DNA of 64,000 nucleotides from Pontibacter fetidus (GCF_010119545.1 NZ_JAAEAA010000015.1:1-64000), one strand, 5' to 3'. Shown: positions 45,122 to 54,703, counted from the stretch's first letter. Translations and numbers: made by a program. The notes: a model not told the origin generated them from the sequence alone.

Positions 45122-45418
45122 TCACTTCTTTTTATTTCTGCCACGCCGGTTCGTGATGCGTTCCAGGCGTTTGTCTTTAACCCATTTCAGGTATTTCTGG
45201 AGAGGTTCTGCTTGTTGCAATGCAGGTATAGAATTGTAAAGTACAGCCAGTTCGCGGTTGGTAAAAGTCAGGTGCAGGGTACTGTGGCAGGGCTGGCAAA
45301 GGTCGGCAGTGGCACCATAACGGCCGCCTTCCTCGCGGGGCACCAGGTGGTGCCGGGAAACCTGCTGCACCGCCCGTCCACATAATTCGCAGTGTATTTC
45401 TTCTTTTTTACCAGCCAT
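45122..45418 (-). CDS. HNH-type endonuclease domain protein (98 aa)
   Basis: The small protein has two Cys-x2-Cys knuckles (CELCG and CQPCH) around HHLVPREEGG, the hallmark of HNH nucleases. The His pair in SRHHLVPREEGG is the likely catalytic site. It ends in a basic tail (RLERITNRRGRNKKK), suggesting nucleic-acid binding. Such short HNH proteins are common and may act in DNA processing or be remnants of mobile elements; nothing nearby shows which. Confidence 0.85.
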   Translation of the reverse strand: MAGKKEEIHCELCGRAVQQVSRHHLVPREEGGRYGATADLCQPCHSTLHLTFTNRELAVLYNSIPALQQAEPLQKYLKWVKDKRLERITNRRGRNKKK

Positions 45419-45522
45419 CTCTAATACTCTTTTAACAAAACAGTAAGCTATAGTTGCTGGTTTAATACGATGCCTGTAAAAAGTATGGGAGCAAGTTTAC
45501 CCTATTCCGTATGAATAATCTG

Positions 45523-45530
45523 TACATTTG
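45523..45530 (+). promoter_or_regulatory. Bacteroidota-type -7 box before the MFS gene
   Basis: TACATTTG matches TAnnTTTG and lies 30 bp before the ATG at 45561. A -33 is not clear. Confidence 0.4.
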
Positions 45531-45560
45531 TCGCCCTGTTTTGCTCTTAATATTTAAACT

Positions 45561-46814
45561 ATGAAAATGTCTAACGAACAGCCTGTACACGTTGCTGCAG
45601 CACAACACGACGAACGGGTTCCCAAAAAGCAGATACGCGAAGGGCTGCTGATCTTTACACTGGCAGCTATCCAGTTCACACACATGATGGACTTTGTGAT
45701 CATGATGCCGCTGGGGCCACAACTGATGCGCGTATTCAATATATCGCCAAGCGAGTTCGGGTTCCTGGTATCGGCCTATACTTTTAGTGCAGCTGTGGCT
45801 GGCTTTCTTAGTGCCCTTTTCATCGACCGCTTCGACAGGAAACATGCCATGCTGGGCTTATACTTAGGTTTTACGCTGGGTACATTGGCCTGCGCCCTGG
45901 CTCCGGGTTATACGTTGTTGCTGGTTGCCCGCGTGGTGGCTGGTGCTTTTGGCGGTGTGCTGGGTGCGCTTATACTTGCCGTTATCGGCGATGCGATACC
46001 TGAAAAAAGACGTGGTGCCGCAACAGGTAAAGTAATGGCGGCTTTCTCGGTAGCCTCAATTGCCGGTATACCGGTGGGCTTGTACCTGGCCAGCATCTCA
46101 AGCTGGCATGCCCCTTTTTACCTGCTGGCGGGGTTAAGCTTTCTTATACTGGCGGCGTCGTTTAAACTGCTGCCTCCTATGCGTGGCCACCTCACCAATG
46201 CCGTTAAACAGAATCCTTTTCTGGTTTTAAAAGAGATACTGCAGAAACGAAACCTGCAATGGGGCATGGCTTTGATGGTTACGTTAACGATGTCAGGGTT
46301 TCTGGTAGTGCCGTTTATCAGTCCGTACATGGTGGCGAATGTGGGTTTTTCGGAGCAGGAACTGAGCTTTATATACCTGTTTGGTGGTATTGCTACGGTG
46401 TTTACATCGCAGTGGGCCGGGCGCCTGGCTGATAAGCATGGCAAGCAGAAGGTATTTGCCATTTCAGCTGTTCTTTCACTCGTCCCTATCCTCCTGATCA
46501 CAAACCTGCCCCCTGTGCCGCATTACCTGGCGTTAGTGGTTACTACTATTTTCTTCATCTTTTTCGGGGCGCGTTTTGTGCCAGCCATGGCCCTAATTAC
46601 GTCCAGCGTAGAGCCTAAACTGCGGGGAAGTTTTATGAGTATCAACTCGTCGGTGCAGCAGCTGAGCGCCGGGGTAGCCGCATTTGTATCCGGGCTTATC
46701 GTGCAGGAGGCTGCCGATGGGCGGTTACAACATTTTAACTGGGACGGCATACTGGCCTGCGTAATTACACTGATAGCCGTGTGGGTGGTACGCTACCTGA
46801 AGGCCGTTGGCTAA
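45561..46814 (+). CDS. MFS transporter
   Basis: The 417-residue protein has about twelve membrane helices and the major-facilitator signature FIDRFDRKHAML between helices 2 and 3, with GAFGGVLGALILAVIGDAIPEKRRGAATGKVMAAFSVASIAGIPVGLYLA in the region of helices 4 to 6. It resembles drug-efflux or sugar-efflux carriers of Bacteroidota. The substrate cannot be told from sequence. It starts MKMSNEQPVHVAAAQHDERV, a polar N-terminus before helix 1. It stands 56 bp before trxA on the same strand. Confidence 0.88.
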   Translation: MKMSNEQPVHVAAAQHDERVPKKQIREGLLIFTLAAIQFTHMMDFVIMMPLGPQLMRVFNISPSEFGFLVSAYTFSAAVAGFLSALFIDRFDRKHAMLGLYLGFTLGTLACALAPGYTLLLVARVVAGAFGGVLGALILAVIGDAIPEKRRGAATGKVMAAFSVASIAGIPVGLYLASISSWHAPFYLLAGLSFLILAASFKLLPPMRGHLTNAVKQNPFLVLKEILQKRNLQWGMALMVTLTMSGFLVVPFISPYMVANVGFSEQELSFIYLFGGIATVFTSQWAGRLADKHGKQKVFAISAVLSLVPILLITNLPPVPHYLALVVTTIFFIFFGARFVPAMALITSSVEPKLRGSFMSINSSVQQLSAGVAAFVSGLIVQEAADGRLQHFNWDGILACVITLIAVWVVRYLKAVG

Positions 46815-46870
46815 ACGCATACTTTTGCAACTATAGCCCGTAAGTATAAACCGACAGAACCTCTAAAACT

Positions 46871-47179
46871 ATGGCTAAAAAATCATTTAACGAACTTATC
46901 AGTAGCCCGGGCATGCCCGTTTTAGTTGACTTTTATGCCGACTGGTGTGGACCCTGCAAAGCTATGAACCCAGTAGTACAACAGGTAGCATCCGAATTTT
47001 CGGGGAAGCTGAAGGTGATAAAAGTGAATGTAGATAACAACCAGGCTGCCGCTTCGCAATACCGTGTGCAGGGCGTGCCAACATTTATTCTTTTCCATAA
47101 AGGACAGGCCGTATGGCGACAGTCCGGGGCATTGCCGGGCAACCAGTTAGCACAGGTTATTAAGAAATATGTGGAGTAA
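46871..47179 (+). CDS. trxA: Thioredoxin
   Basis: The 102-residue cytoplasmic protein has the active site WCGPC in FYADWCGPCKAMNP (Cys31 and Cys34) and a cis-proline loop in GVPTFILF. It reduces protein disulfides using thioredoxin reductase, which is not in the window. The gene follows the MFS gene and ends a few bases before the convergent sensor kinase. The symbol is given by family; a genome may hold several thioredoxins. Confidence 0.9.
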   Translation: MAKKSFNELISSPGMPVLVDFYADWCGPCKAMNPVVQQVASEFSGKLKVIKVNVDNNQAAASQYRVQGVPTFILFHKGQAVWRQSGALPGNQLAQVIKKYVE

Positions 47180-47184
47180 TATTT

Positions 47185-48546
47185 TTACAACTGCAACGTA
47201 AACACAGTCGGTCCGCCTGCTTTGCTGTTAACGCGTATGCTCCCGCCATGCTGCCGCATAATTTGCTTGGATAAGCTGAGACCTATACCGGAGCCTTGCT
47301 TTTTGGTAGTATAAAAGGGGATAAACAGCCTGTCGAGCACTTCATCCGGAATACCGGGGCCGTTGTCGCGCACTTCTATCCGTACGTTAAATTTGTGGTT
47401 TTCGTCTCCGTAGGCTATCACTTCCACGCGTGGGTCTGTACTTTGGCGGCAAGCTTCATTGGCATTCTTTATCAGGTTTATCAGTACCTGTTCCAGTTGT
47501 TCGGGGTCGGCTTGCAAGGTAATGTCTGATGGTGCCAGGTATACGGCCAGCTGTATGTTTTCTTTTTCAAAATCAGGCTTCATCAGGGTGTGTACATCGC
47601 GGAGCAGTTCGTTTATACTTACCTCCTGAAGCTCGGGCAACGGCAGGCGCATTAAGCGGCGGTAGTTCTTCACAAAATGCAGCATGCCTGTAGTGCGCCG
47701 TTCAATCGTTTTCAGTCCGTCCTGTATATCTTCAAGGGCCTCCTCGTTAATAGGCTCTCCTACTTTGCGGGCGGCCATTTCATCTTCCAGTATGCTGGCA
47801 ACGGTAGAAGTCAGCGAAATAACCGGTGTCATCGAGTTCATGATCTCGTGTGTCAGTACCCGTATCATCTTCTGCCAGGTCTGTACTTCCTGCTCTTCCA
47901 ACTCGGCCTGTATGTTATGCAAGCTCACTATTTTTATGCTTTTACCCTGCGACACCAGCACCGTGGCATGCACCGAAAGCAATAACTGGTCGTGGTTATG
48001 ATGGAGCGTTACTAGTGCTTTTTCGTTGTTGCCTACTTTCTGCAGCACATCCAGTAGTTGTGTACTGATGCGGTCCAGGGCTTTAATGTTGGTAAGGTGA
48101 GGTTGTTGTAATAATTCTTTCGCTACATGGTTCAGGAGCATTACATTTCCGTCCGCATCAAACGATAGTATACCAATACCTATATGCTCCACTATAGCTT
48201 GCAGGTATAAATAGTGTGCCTGCTTCTCGGCTTTTATTTTCAGAAAGGAGTCGGATATCTCGTTAAAGGATTTGTATAGATGGCTGAACGTAGGGTTACC
48301 GCCTTTTTCGGGAAAGCGCTGCGTAAAATCAGAATGCCGGATAGATTCTATAAAGCTGGTTATATCGCGGTTGGTACGCTCTACAAAATGGATCAGGGCG
48401 TATAGTTGTAGCGCCAGCAACACACCTATACAGAAAGCAGTAACATACCAGTCGGTACGGAAAAGCACTACCAGCAAGGCCACCATACTTAGCATGGCCA
48501 GCACCACCTGCAGCACCAGCCTTGCCCTGAAACGATTAAAGGCCAT
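47185..48546 (-). CDS. NtrB/NtrY-like sensor histidine kinase of the export operon
   Basis: The protein of about 453 residues begins with two membrane helices (LVLQVVLAMLSMVALLVVLF and WYVTAFCIGVLLALQLYALI), then a PAS-like domain (VEHIGIGILSFDADGNVMLLNHVAKELL), HisKA with His in VLTHEIMNSMTPVISL and HATPase (LIKNANEACRQS, DNGPGIPDEVLDRLFIPFYTTKKQGSGIGLSLSKQIM). It belongs with the sigma-54 activator just upstream: the ATG at 48544-48546 overlaps that gene's end (48536) by 11 bp, so the two are translationally linked. The longer start at 48603 adds 19 residues and is unlikely. Confidence 0.9.
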   Translation of the reverse strand: MAFNRFRARLVLQVVLAMLSMVALLVVLFRTDWYVTAFCIGVLLALQLYALIHFVERTNRDITSFIESIRHSDFTQRFPEKGGNPTFSHLYKSFNEISDSFLKIKAEKQAHYLYLQAIVEHIGIGILSFDADGNVMLLNHVAKELLQQPHLTNIKALDRISTQLLDVLQKVGNNEKALVTLHHNHDQLLLSVHATVLVSQGKSIKIVSLHNIQAELEEQEVQTWQKMIRVLTHEIMNSMTPVISLTSTVASILEDEMAARKVGEPINEEALEDIQDGLKTIERRTTGMLHFVKNYRRLMRLPLPELQEVSINELLRDVHTLMKPDFEKENIQLAVYLAPSDITLQADPEQLEQVLINLIKNANEACRQSTDPRVEVIAYGDENHKFNVRIEVRDNGPGIPDEVLDRLFIPFYTTKKQGSGIGLSLSKQIMRQHGGSIRVNSKAGGPTVFTLQL

Positions 48547-49930
48547 GTTTCTCGATGCGGCGGTACAATGCGGTTCGGGTAATGCCCAGCTCTTTGGCGG
48601 CATGCGTAATATTGCCGGAGTGTTTTACCAGCATTTTCTGCACCATCATTTTCTCCAATGCATCCAGGGTATAATCTCCTTCCGATAGCTCGTGGCCACC
48701 ATGTCTGGGTGTTGTTTCGGTAACCGGGCTTCCGCTTGCATTCGGGGCAAAATAAAAATCATCGGCGTGCAGTTCGTTGCCATCGCAGAGTATAACTGCA
48801 CGCTCCATGGCATGGTCCAGTTCCCGCACGTTGCCCGGCCAATGATATGCGGTGAGGCGATGCATGGTCTGTGCATTTAAACTAAGGTTGGGTCGGCCAT
48901 ATTTCTGGCTATAGTTCTGCAGGAAATGTTCGGCCAGTAATTTTATGTCTTCGCGGCGCTCGCGCAGGGGCGGCAGTTGTATCTCTACAGTATTAATGCG
49001 GTACAGCAAATCCTGCCGGAAGGTGCCTTGTTTTACCATCTCGTACAGGGGCATGTTGGTCGCGCAAATTAACCGTATATCAATTGGGCGTGGTTTGTTG
49101 GTGCCGAGCCGGGTTACCTGCCTGCTTTGCAACACGGTTAGCATTTTAGCTTGCAACGCAAGCGAAAGGTTTCCTATCTCATCCAAAAACAAGGTGCCGC
49201 CATTTGCAGCTTCCATCCGGCCTACCCGGTCTTCTTTGGCATCCGTAAAAGAACCCTTCGCATGCCCGAACAATTCGCTTTCGAACAGGGTTTCGCTTAC
49301 GGCGCCCAGGTCTACTTTCTCGAAAGCATGTTCTGCCCGCCTCGATTTCTGGTGTAATGCCCGTGCTGCTACTTCCTTGCCTGTTCCGTTTTCGCCAAGT
49401 ATAAGTACGTTAGCATCTGTGGCAGCTACTTTATCTATAGTTTGGTAAACGCGTTGCATAGCCGGCGATGTACCAATAAAGTCACCGTAATGGAACGTAG
49501 TATAGTGCGTTGATTTTGCAGTAACCGGTGCAATTTGCTGTTGCCGCACCTGGCAGGCGTTTTTAAGTATAGCTACCAGTTTATCGTTTTGCCACGGCTT
49601 CAATACAAAATCCGAAGCTCCCTCTTTTAAGGCACGCACCGCCAGTTCAATATCACCGTAGGCGGTCATCAGAATAACGGTAACCTTCGGGTCCAGCTGC
49701 TTAATTTGCTTTAGCCAGTGCAATCCCTCTTTACTCGAGGTGGCACCCGCACTATAGTTCATATCCAGCAACACTACATCTATAGGTTGCTCGGTAAGTA
49801 TAGCCGGAATCTGGTAAGGGTCTGAGGTAGTCTTTACAGAAGTAAAATATTGCTTTAGCAGCAGCCTGCCAGCTGTCAATATATCTTCTTCATCATCTAC
49901 AATTAATATCTGGCAGGTAATTTTGCTCAT
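48536..49930 (-). CDS. Sigma-54-dependent response regulator (NtrC family)
   Basis: The 464-residue regulator has a receiver domain (residues 1-125) with the phospho-Asp in VVLLDMNYS and a short insertion after it. The AAA+ domain has Walker A GENGTGKE, the loop GSFTDA in place of GAFTGA, Walker B GGTLFLDEIGNL, and SRQVTRLG. A Fis-type helix-turn-helix ends the protein (HSGNITHAAKELGITRTALYRRIEKHG). It activates sigma-54 promoters after phosphorylation. It precedes and overlaps its kinase gene. Its likely target is the divergent export operon, given the promoter and dyads at 50064-50182. Confidence 0.92.
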   Translation of the reverse strand: MSKITCQILIVDDEEDILTAGRLLLKQYFTSVKTTSDPYQIPAILTEQPIDVVLLDMNYSAGATSSKEGLHWLKQIKQLDPKVTVILMTAYGDIELAVRALKEGASDFVLKPWQNDKLVAILKNACQVRQQQIAPVTAKSTHYTTFHYGDFIGTSPAMQRVYQTIDKVAATDANVLILGENGTGKEVAARALHQKSRRAEHAFEKVDLGAVSETLFESELFGHAKGSFTDAKEDRVGRMEAANGGTLFLDEIGNLSLALQAKMLTVLQSRQVTRLGTNKPRPIDIRLICATNMPLYEMVKQGTFRQDLLYRINTVEIQLPPLRERREDIKLLAEHFLQNYSQKYGRPNLSLNAQTMHRLTAYHWPGNVRELDHAMERAVILCDGNELHADDFYFAPNASGSPVTETTPRHGGHELSEGDYTLDALEKMMVQKMLVKHSGNITHAAKELGITRTALYRRIEKHGL

Positions 49931-50063
49931 AAACTAAGGGCGATTTATACTATTGCTAATACTAATGTAAGTGTTTTTTATGCAATTTATCAAACTATCT
50001 GCTATGCTTTAAAGGGGCTCTACATTAAGTTTATAGCTGTTCCCCATTCCTGTTTCAGGAGAG

Positions 50064-50101
50064 TGTCCGGTAGCAGACAGTACACTGTACGTTTGCGGAC
50101 A
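50064..50101. promoter_or_regulatory. Two tandem 16-bp dyads, candidate enhancer sites
   Basis: Site 1 (50064-50079) reads TGTCCG-GTAG-CAGACA and site 2 (50086-50101) reads TGTACG-TTTG-CGGACA. Each differs by one base from the perfect dyad TGTCCG-N4-CGGACA. Their centres are 22 bp apart, about two helical turns. They lie roughly 100 and 120 bp before the expected transcription start from the sigma-54 promoter, the usual range for NtrC-type activators. The outer half-sites also form GAGTGTCCG...CGGACACTC. Confidence 0.65.
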
Positions 50102-50166
50102 CTCTAAACATGTAGCAAAACCTATACTTATTCATAATTTATTGATTTTAAACCATTTAACTAAAA

Positions 50167-50182
50167 TGGCATATATATTGAC
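50167..50182 (+). promoter_or_regulatory. Candidate sigma-54 promoter of the export operon
   Basis: TGGCA begins at 50167 and TTGAC ends at 50182, with GG and the G of TTG at the -24/-12 spacing. It fits TGGCAc-N5-TTGC except that A replaces C after TTG. It lies about 34 bp before the ATG at 50216. Confidence 0.6.
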
Positions 50183-50215
50183 ATAGGCCAAAGCACAAGC
50201 CACAATTCTTTATCT

Positions 50216-51466
50216 ATGGATCGCATCATCGAGAAAAAAAAGTATCCTCCTAAAAAAATAGCCATCATAGCCGCTGTTTCGCTGGTACTGGTGGTGGTTA
50301 TTTATAACCTGCTTTTTGCCGAACATACCTCTAAACTAAACGTGGAGGCACAGCGCGTAACGATGGGCAATGTGCAGGAAGGTACTTTCCAGGAATTTAT
50401 TGCAGTTGATGGCTCTGTTGACCCACTAAAAACGTTCTTCCTGGACATTACGGAAGGCGGGCGAGTGGAAAAGATTTATACCGATGACGGTAAAATGGTA
50501 CAGAAAGGCGACACGATCCTGAAGCTCTCGAACACGACGCTGCAGATTGACTTTATGACCCGCGAGACCCAGCTGTACGACCTGATGAATGAGCGCCAGA
50601 ACTCGGAGATATTGATGAAGCAGGACCAGATTCGCAAAATGAACGAGCTGACCGAGATAGAATACAACCTGATAACCGCCGAGCGAACTTACACCCGCAA
50701 CAAAATGCTGATAGCGGAAGGCGCTATCCCAAAAGAAGAGTTTGAGACATCGAAAGATAATTACCTATACTTAAAAAAGCGCAAAGACCTGGCTGAACGC
50801 GCAGTACGACAGGATGCACAGCTAATGAACGACCGGCTGCGCCAGTTGGATGAGTCTATCAGAAGAATGCAGGCGAACATTGGCATGGCCCGCAACACCC
50901 TTAACAACCTTTATGTGGTGGCTCCCTTCACTGGACAGCTCTCTACCCTGAAAGCCGAAGTAGGCGAAAGCAAAGCCGCCGGCGAAAACATTGGCCAGGT
51001 AGATGACCTGAACGGCTATAAAGTGAAAGCCAACATTGACGAGCATTACATTTCGAAAGTATACCCGGGCTTAGATGGCAGCTTCGAGTTTAATGGCAAG
51101 ACCTACCAGGTAAAGGTAACCAAGGTTTTCCCGGAAGTGCAGAACAACACGTTTCAGGTAGATATGGAATTTGCTGACGGAACCCCGGAAGGTATACGAC
51201 GAGGCCAGACACTGCAACTTAAGCTTAACCTGAACGATGGCGGCAAAGCTATACTTTTACCACGCGGTGGGTTTTACCAAAGCACGGGCGGCAACTGGGT
51301 TTTTGTAGTAGATAAATCAGGTGACTTTGCTGAGAAGCGGACTATAAAACTGGGTCGCCAGAATCCGAACTACTATGAAGTGCTGGATGGCCTGAAGCCC
51401 GGCGAAAAAGTTGTGCTCTCGTCCTACGACAGCTACGGCGATATAGACCGGCTGGAACTTAAGTAA
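50216..51466 (+). CDS. HlyD-family periplasmic adaptor subunit
   Basis: The 416-residue protein is an efflux adaptor: one N-terminal membrane helix (IAIIAAVSLVLVVVIYNLLF), a lipoyl-like part (DGSVDPLKTFFLDITEGGRVEKIYTDDGKMVQKGDTILKLSN), a coiled-coil hairpin (about 110-220) and a beta-barrel domain ending PGEKVVLSSYDSYGDIDRLELK. It would link the ATP-binding/permease parts to an outer-membrane channel. It is the first gene of an operon with the ABC ATPase (51607) and permease (52304). The upstream sigma-54 elements point to control by the divergent two-component system. Confidence 0.9.
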   Translation: MDRIIEKKKYPPKKIAIIAAVSLVLVVVIYNLLFAEHTSKLNVEAQRVTMGNVQEGTFQEFIAVDGSVDPLKTFFLDITEGGRVEKIYTDDGKMVQKGDTILKLSNTTLQIDFMTRETQLYDLMNERQNSEILMKQDQIRKMNELTEIEYNLITAERTYTRNKMLIAEGAIPKEEFETSKDNYLYLKKRKDLAERAVRQDAQLMNDRLRQLDESIRRMQANIGMARNTLNNLYVVAPFTGQLSTLKAEVGESKAAGENIGQVDDLNGYKVKANIDEHYISKVYPGLDGSFEFNGKTYQVKVTKVFPEVQNNTFQVDMEFADGTPEGIRRGQTLQLKLNLNDGGKAILLPRGGFYQSTGGNWVFVVDKSGDFAEKRTIKLGRQNPNYYEVLDGLKPGEKVVLSSYDSYGDIDRLELK

Positions 51467-51507
51467 ATGGCTAAATGGCTAAAGGTTAAATTGTTGACGC
51501 ACCATGA

Positions 51508-51550
51508 TTTAACAATTTAACAATTTAACAATCAACAATATAACAATTAA
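51508..51550. repeat. Short AT-rich direct repeats (AACAATTT units) before the ABC ATPase gene
   Basis: The spacer holds AACAATTT/AACAATCA units several times in a row. It resembles low-complexity intergenic DNA common in Bacteroidota. It may be an AT-rich enhancer of translation or simple repeat. Confidence 0.4.
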
Positions 51551-51606
51551 AATTCCGCTCCGCTAGTACAAAATAAAACTAAAAACATTTAAAGCTACCA
51601 CACCAC

Positions 51607-52323
51607 ATGAACAAGGAACTATTAATCGAAACAAAGCAGCTACAGAAAAAATATGTAACTGATACCGTAGAAACCACTGCCCTTGCCGGTGTGGACCTAC
51701 GCATTGCGAAAGGCGAGTTTGTGGCCATTATGGGTCCGTCGGGTTGTGGAAAGTCTACGTTGCTGAACATACTGGGTTTACTGGATAGCCCCTCTGGTGG
51801 CATGTTTAAGTTTCAGGGAGAGGATATTACCCATGCCAGCGAACGCCAGCGCGCCAAAATACGCAAGCACAACCTGGGTTTTGTGTTCCAGAGCTTTAAC
51901 CTGATAGACGAGCTGACTGTGGAAGAAAATATTGCCCTGCCACTGGCCTACCTGGGCGTAAGCAAAGCCGAAACTGAGAAGCGTGTAACCGAAGCCATGG
52001 AACGCATGGGTATTGCGCACCGCCGCAACCATTTTCCGCAGCAGTTGTCGGGTGGCCAGCAGCAGCGAGCCGCTATTGCCCGTGCCACAGTTTCCAGCCC
52101 AAGCCTTATACTTGCCGACGAACCCACCGGTAACCTGGACTCGGTACACGGCAGAGAGGTAATGGCATTGTTAACCGAACTGAATGAAGCCGGCACTACC
52201 GTAGTAATGGTAACGCACTCCCCTTCCGATGCCGAATACGCACACCGTATTGTTAACCTGTTTGACGGGCAGATTGTAACTGAGAACCTGAACGTTAGAA
52301 AACATGCTGCAGAACTACTTTAA
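51607..52323 (+). CDS. ABC transporter ATP-binding protein (MacB-like)
   Basis: The 238-residue ATPase powers the export complex. It has Walker A GPSGCGKST, Q-loop (FVFQSFN), signature LSGGQQQRAAIARATV and Walker B LILADEPTGNLDS, all typical of MacB/LolD-type export ATPases. Its last 20 bases overlap the permease gene start (52304-52323), so translation is coupled. It belongs to the same operon as the HlyD gene. Confidence 0.93.
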   Translation: MNKELLIETKQLQKKYVTDTVETTALAGVDLRIAKGEFVAIMGPSGCGKSTLLNILGLLDSPSGGMFKFQGEDITHASERQRAKIRKHNLGFVFQSFNLIDELTVEENIALPLAYLGVSKAETEKRVTEAMERMGIAHRRNHFPQQLSGGQQQRAAIARATVSSPSLILADEPTGNLDSVHGREVMALLTELNEAGTTVVMVTHSPSDAEYAHRIVNLFDGQIVTENLNVRKHAAELL

Positions 52324-54703
52324 AGTAGCCCTCCGCAACCTGTACCGCAACAAGGTATACTCTGCCATCAACATTGCCGGGCTGGCCTTGGGGGTGGCTT
52401 CGTGTATCCTTATATTCCTGTATGTGCAGGACGAGCTAAGCTATGATAGCCAATTTAGTGATGCAGACCGCATTGTGCGGGTAGCCGGCGAAATAGAGCA
52501 TGATGGCCAGACAAACAAGTTTGCTTTGTCTGCGCCAACGCTTGCCCCTTTCCTGCTAAAAGATTACCCCGAGCTGGAACATGTAACCCAGTTACTGCCT
52601 GCCAATAAACAAACCATCTGGTACAAAGACCGCAGCTTTAACGAGGACAAACTGCTATTTGCTGACAGCGCTTTTTTCGAGGTTTTTGACTATAAATTCC
52701 TGGCCGGTAACCCTGCTACAGCTTTAGACCAACCCCGAACTATAGTTGTAAGCGAACAGATGGCGCAAAAGTATTTCGGAAGCCCAGACAAAGCATTGGG
52801 CGAAGTCCTTAAATTCAGCCGCGACTCTTACAGGGTGACCGGTGTTTTTACGGACGAAGGCAATTCCCATATCCAGGCCAATGCTTTCCTGGCCCGCAGC
52901 ACTTTCGACACACAACAGCAGGATGTATTAACAGATAATAACCACTGGTTTATGTTGAGCCGGTATACGTATGTCCTGCTGCGGGATGAAGCCCAGATCG
53001 CTCCTTTCCAGGAAAAACTGAAGACCTTTGCAGCTACCCATATTACTCCCTGGTTAAAGGAAAACGACTTGCAGGCTTCGGTAAAATTTGTGTTGCAGCC
53101 ACTGCGCAGCATTCATTTCAATACAGAATATACAGAAGACATATCCACGCCGGGCAATATCAGCTACATCTATATTTTCTCGGTTGTCGCTGTTTTCCTG
53201 TTACTTATTGCAAGTATAAATTACATGAACCTGGCTACCGCCCGCTCCGCTAAACGCGCCAGGGAAGTTGGTTTACGAAAAGTAGTTGGGGCTTACCGTT
53301 CCCAGATCATTGGCCAGTTTATAGGCGAATCTCTTTTGATTACTCTGTTGGCCGTAATTCTGGCGCTTGCCCTGGCACAGATCCTTGTTCCTACTTTTAA
53401 TTCGCTTACAGATAAGCAGTTCAACTCAAATTTCTTTTTACAGAAGGAAGTTATAGTTGTGCTGCTTGCCATTATCCTATTTATCGGGGCGGTAGCCGGT
53501 AGTTATCCAGCCATATTCCTGTCTCGGTTTAAGCCTGTTGATGTACTGAAAGCAGACAAAGCACCCCGCGGTGGAAACGCTGCTTTACGCAGATCGCTGG
53601 TTGTTATCCAGTTCACCATTTCTCTTATACTGATCATAGGCACGCTGGTGGTTTTCAGCCAGATGCGGTTTTTAAAGAACCGGGATCTTGGGTTCAACAA
53701 AGAGCAAGTGCTTATTATCGACATCCCGACCGGTGACTCTACTTTGGTAAATCAACTGCCCAGTATAAAACAGGAATTACTGCGCAACCCCAACATCGAA
53801 CATGTATCCAATTCTTTAAATATACCGGCAGGCGACTTAAGCACCATACTGGTGTATGCTGAAAAAGATGGCGGCACCCTGCAAAATGCCATGAATGCGA
53901 TGTTTGTGGATTATGATTTTGTGGATGTAATGGGCATCGATCTGAAAGAAGGGCGCAACTTCTCTAAAGAATTTAAAACAGACCTGAAAGGTGGACTGAT
54001 CGTGAACGAGGCAGCCGTAAAAAAAATGCAGTGGAAAAATCCGATCGGTAAACGCATTCAGATGGCTGACTGGGATGCAAAAGTGATAGGCGTGGTAAAA
54101 GACTTCCATGTAAAATCGTTACATAGCAAAGTAGAGCCTTTAATACTGGCCCTTACCCCCGAGTCGTCGGGTTATTTACTGGTACGCATGAAACCGCAGG
54201 ACATGCCGGCAACTATAGCTTTTGTACAGGAAAAATGGCAGGCATTCGACACCAAACACCCGATGGAGTATTTTTTTATGGATGAGTATTTTGATAAACA
54301 GTACCGGGCCGAGGAAAAGATGCTGACCGTGTTTGGGTACTTTGCCGGGCTTACCATTTTTATAGCATGCCTGGGTCTGTTTGGGCTGGCCTCGTTTACA
54401 GCGCAGCAGCGCACCAAAGAGATTGGCATCAGAAAAGTGCTGGGCTCATCCACTACAAGTATAGTTTTGCTGCTCTCCCGCGATTTTGCTGTGCTGGTTA
54501 TGGTGGCTATACTTATTGCCATACCTATTGCCTGGTATGGCATGGATAAATGGCTGCAGGATTTTGCGTACCGCACGAACCTGAGCTGGTGGATTTTTGC
54601 CGTAGCCGGGCTCGCCGCCATGAGCATTGCATTGCTGACTGTAAGCTTCCAGGCCATAAAAGCTGCCATGCTCGACCCTATAAAAGCGATCCGGACACAA
54701 TAA
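52304..54703 (+). CDS. ABC transporter permease with tandem FtsX/MacB domains
   Basis: The 799-residue permease has an N-terminal helix (AINIAGLALGVASCILIFLYVQ), a large periplasmic MacB-type domain, FtsX helices around 290-410 (VVAVFLLLIASINYMNLATARSAKRAREVGLRKVVG), then a second periplasmic domain and a second FtsX set (AGLTIFIACLGLFGLASFTAQQRTKEIGIRKVLG). Two FtsX halves in one chain mean a single subunit could form the full membrane part. It is typical of Bacteroidota macrolide or peptide export pumps (MacB type); the cargo is unknown. Its start overlaps the ATPase gene. Confidence 0.93.
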   Translation: MLQNYFKVALRNLYRNKVYSAINIAGLALGVASCILIFLYVQDELSYDSQFSDADRIVRVAGEIEHDGQTNKFALSAPTLAPFLLKDYPELEHVTQLLPANKQTIWYKDRSFNEDKLLFADSAFFEVFDYKFLAGNPATALDQPRTIVVSEQMAQKYFGSPDKALGEVLKFSRDSYRVTGVFTDEGNSHIQANAFLARSTFDTQQQDVLTDNNHWFMLSRYTYVLLRDEAQIAPFQEKLKTFAATHITPWLKENDLQASVKFVLQPLRSIHFNTEYTEDISTPGNISYIYIFSVVAVFLLLIASINYMNLATARSAKRAREVGLRKVVGAYRSQIIGQFIGESLLITLLAVILALALAQILVPTFNSLTDKQFNSNFFLQKEVIVVLLAIILFIGAVAGSYPAIFLSRFKPVDVLKADKAPRGGNAALRRSLVVIQFTISLILIIGTLVVFSQMRFLKNRDLGFNKEQVLIIDIPTGDSTLVNQLPSIKQELLRNPNIEHVSNSLNIPAGDLSTILVYAEKDGGTLQNAMNAMFVDYDFVDVMGIDLKEGRNFSKEFKTDLKGGLIVNEAAVKKMQWKNPIGKRIQMADWDAKVIGVVKDFHVKSLHSKVEPLILALTPESSGYLLVRMKPQDMPATIAFVQEKWQAFDTKHPMEYFFMDEYFDKQYRAEEKMLTVFGYFAGLTIFIACLGLFGLASFTAQQRTKEIGIRKVLGSSTTSIVLLLSRDFAVLVMVAILIAIPIAWYGMDKWLQDFAYRTNLSWWIFAVAGLAAMSIALLTVSFQAIKAAMLDPIKAIRTQ

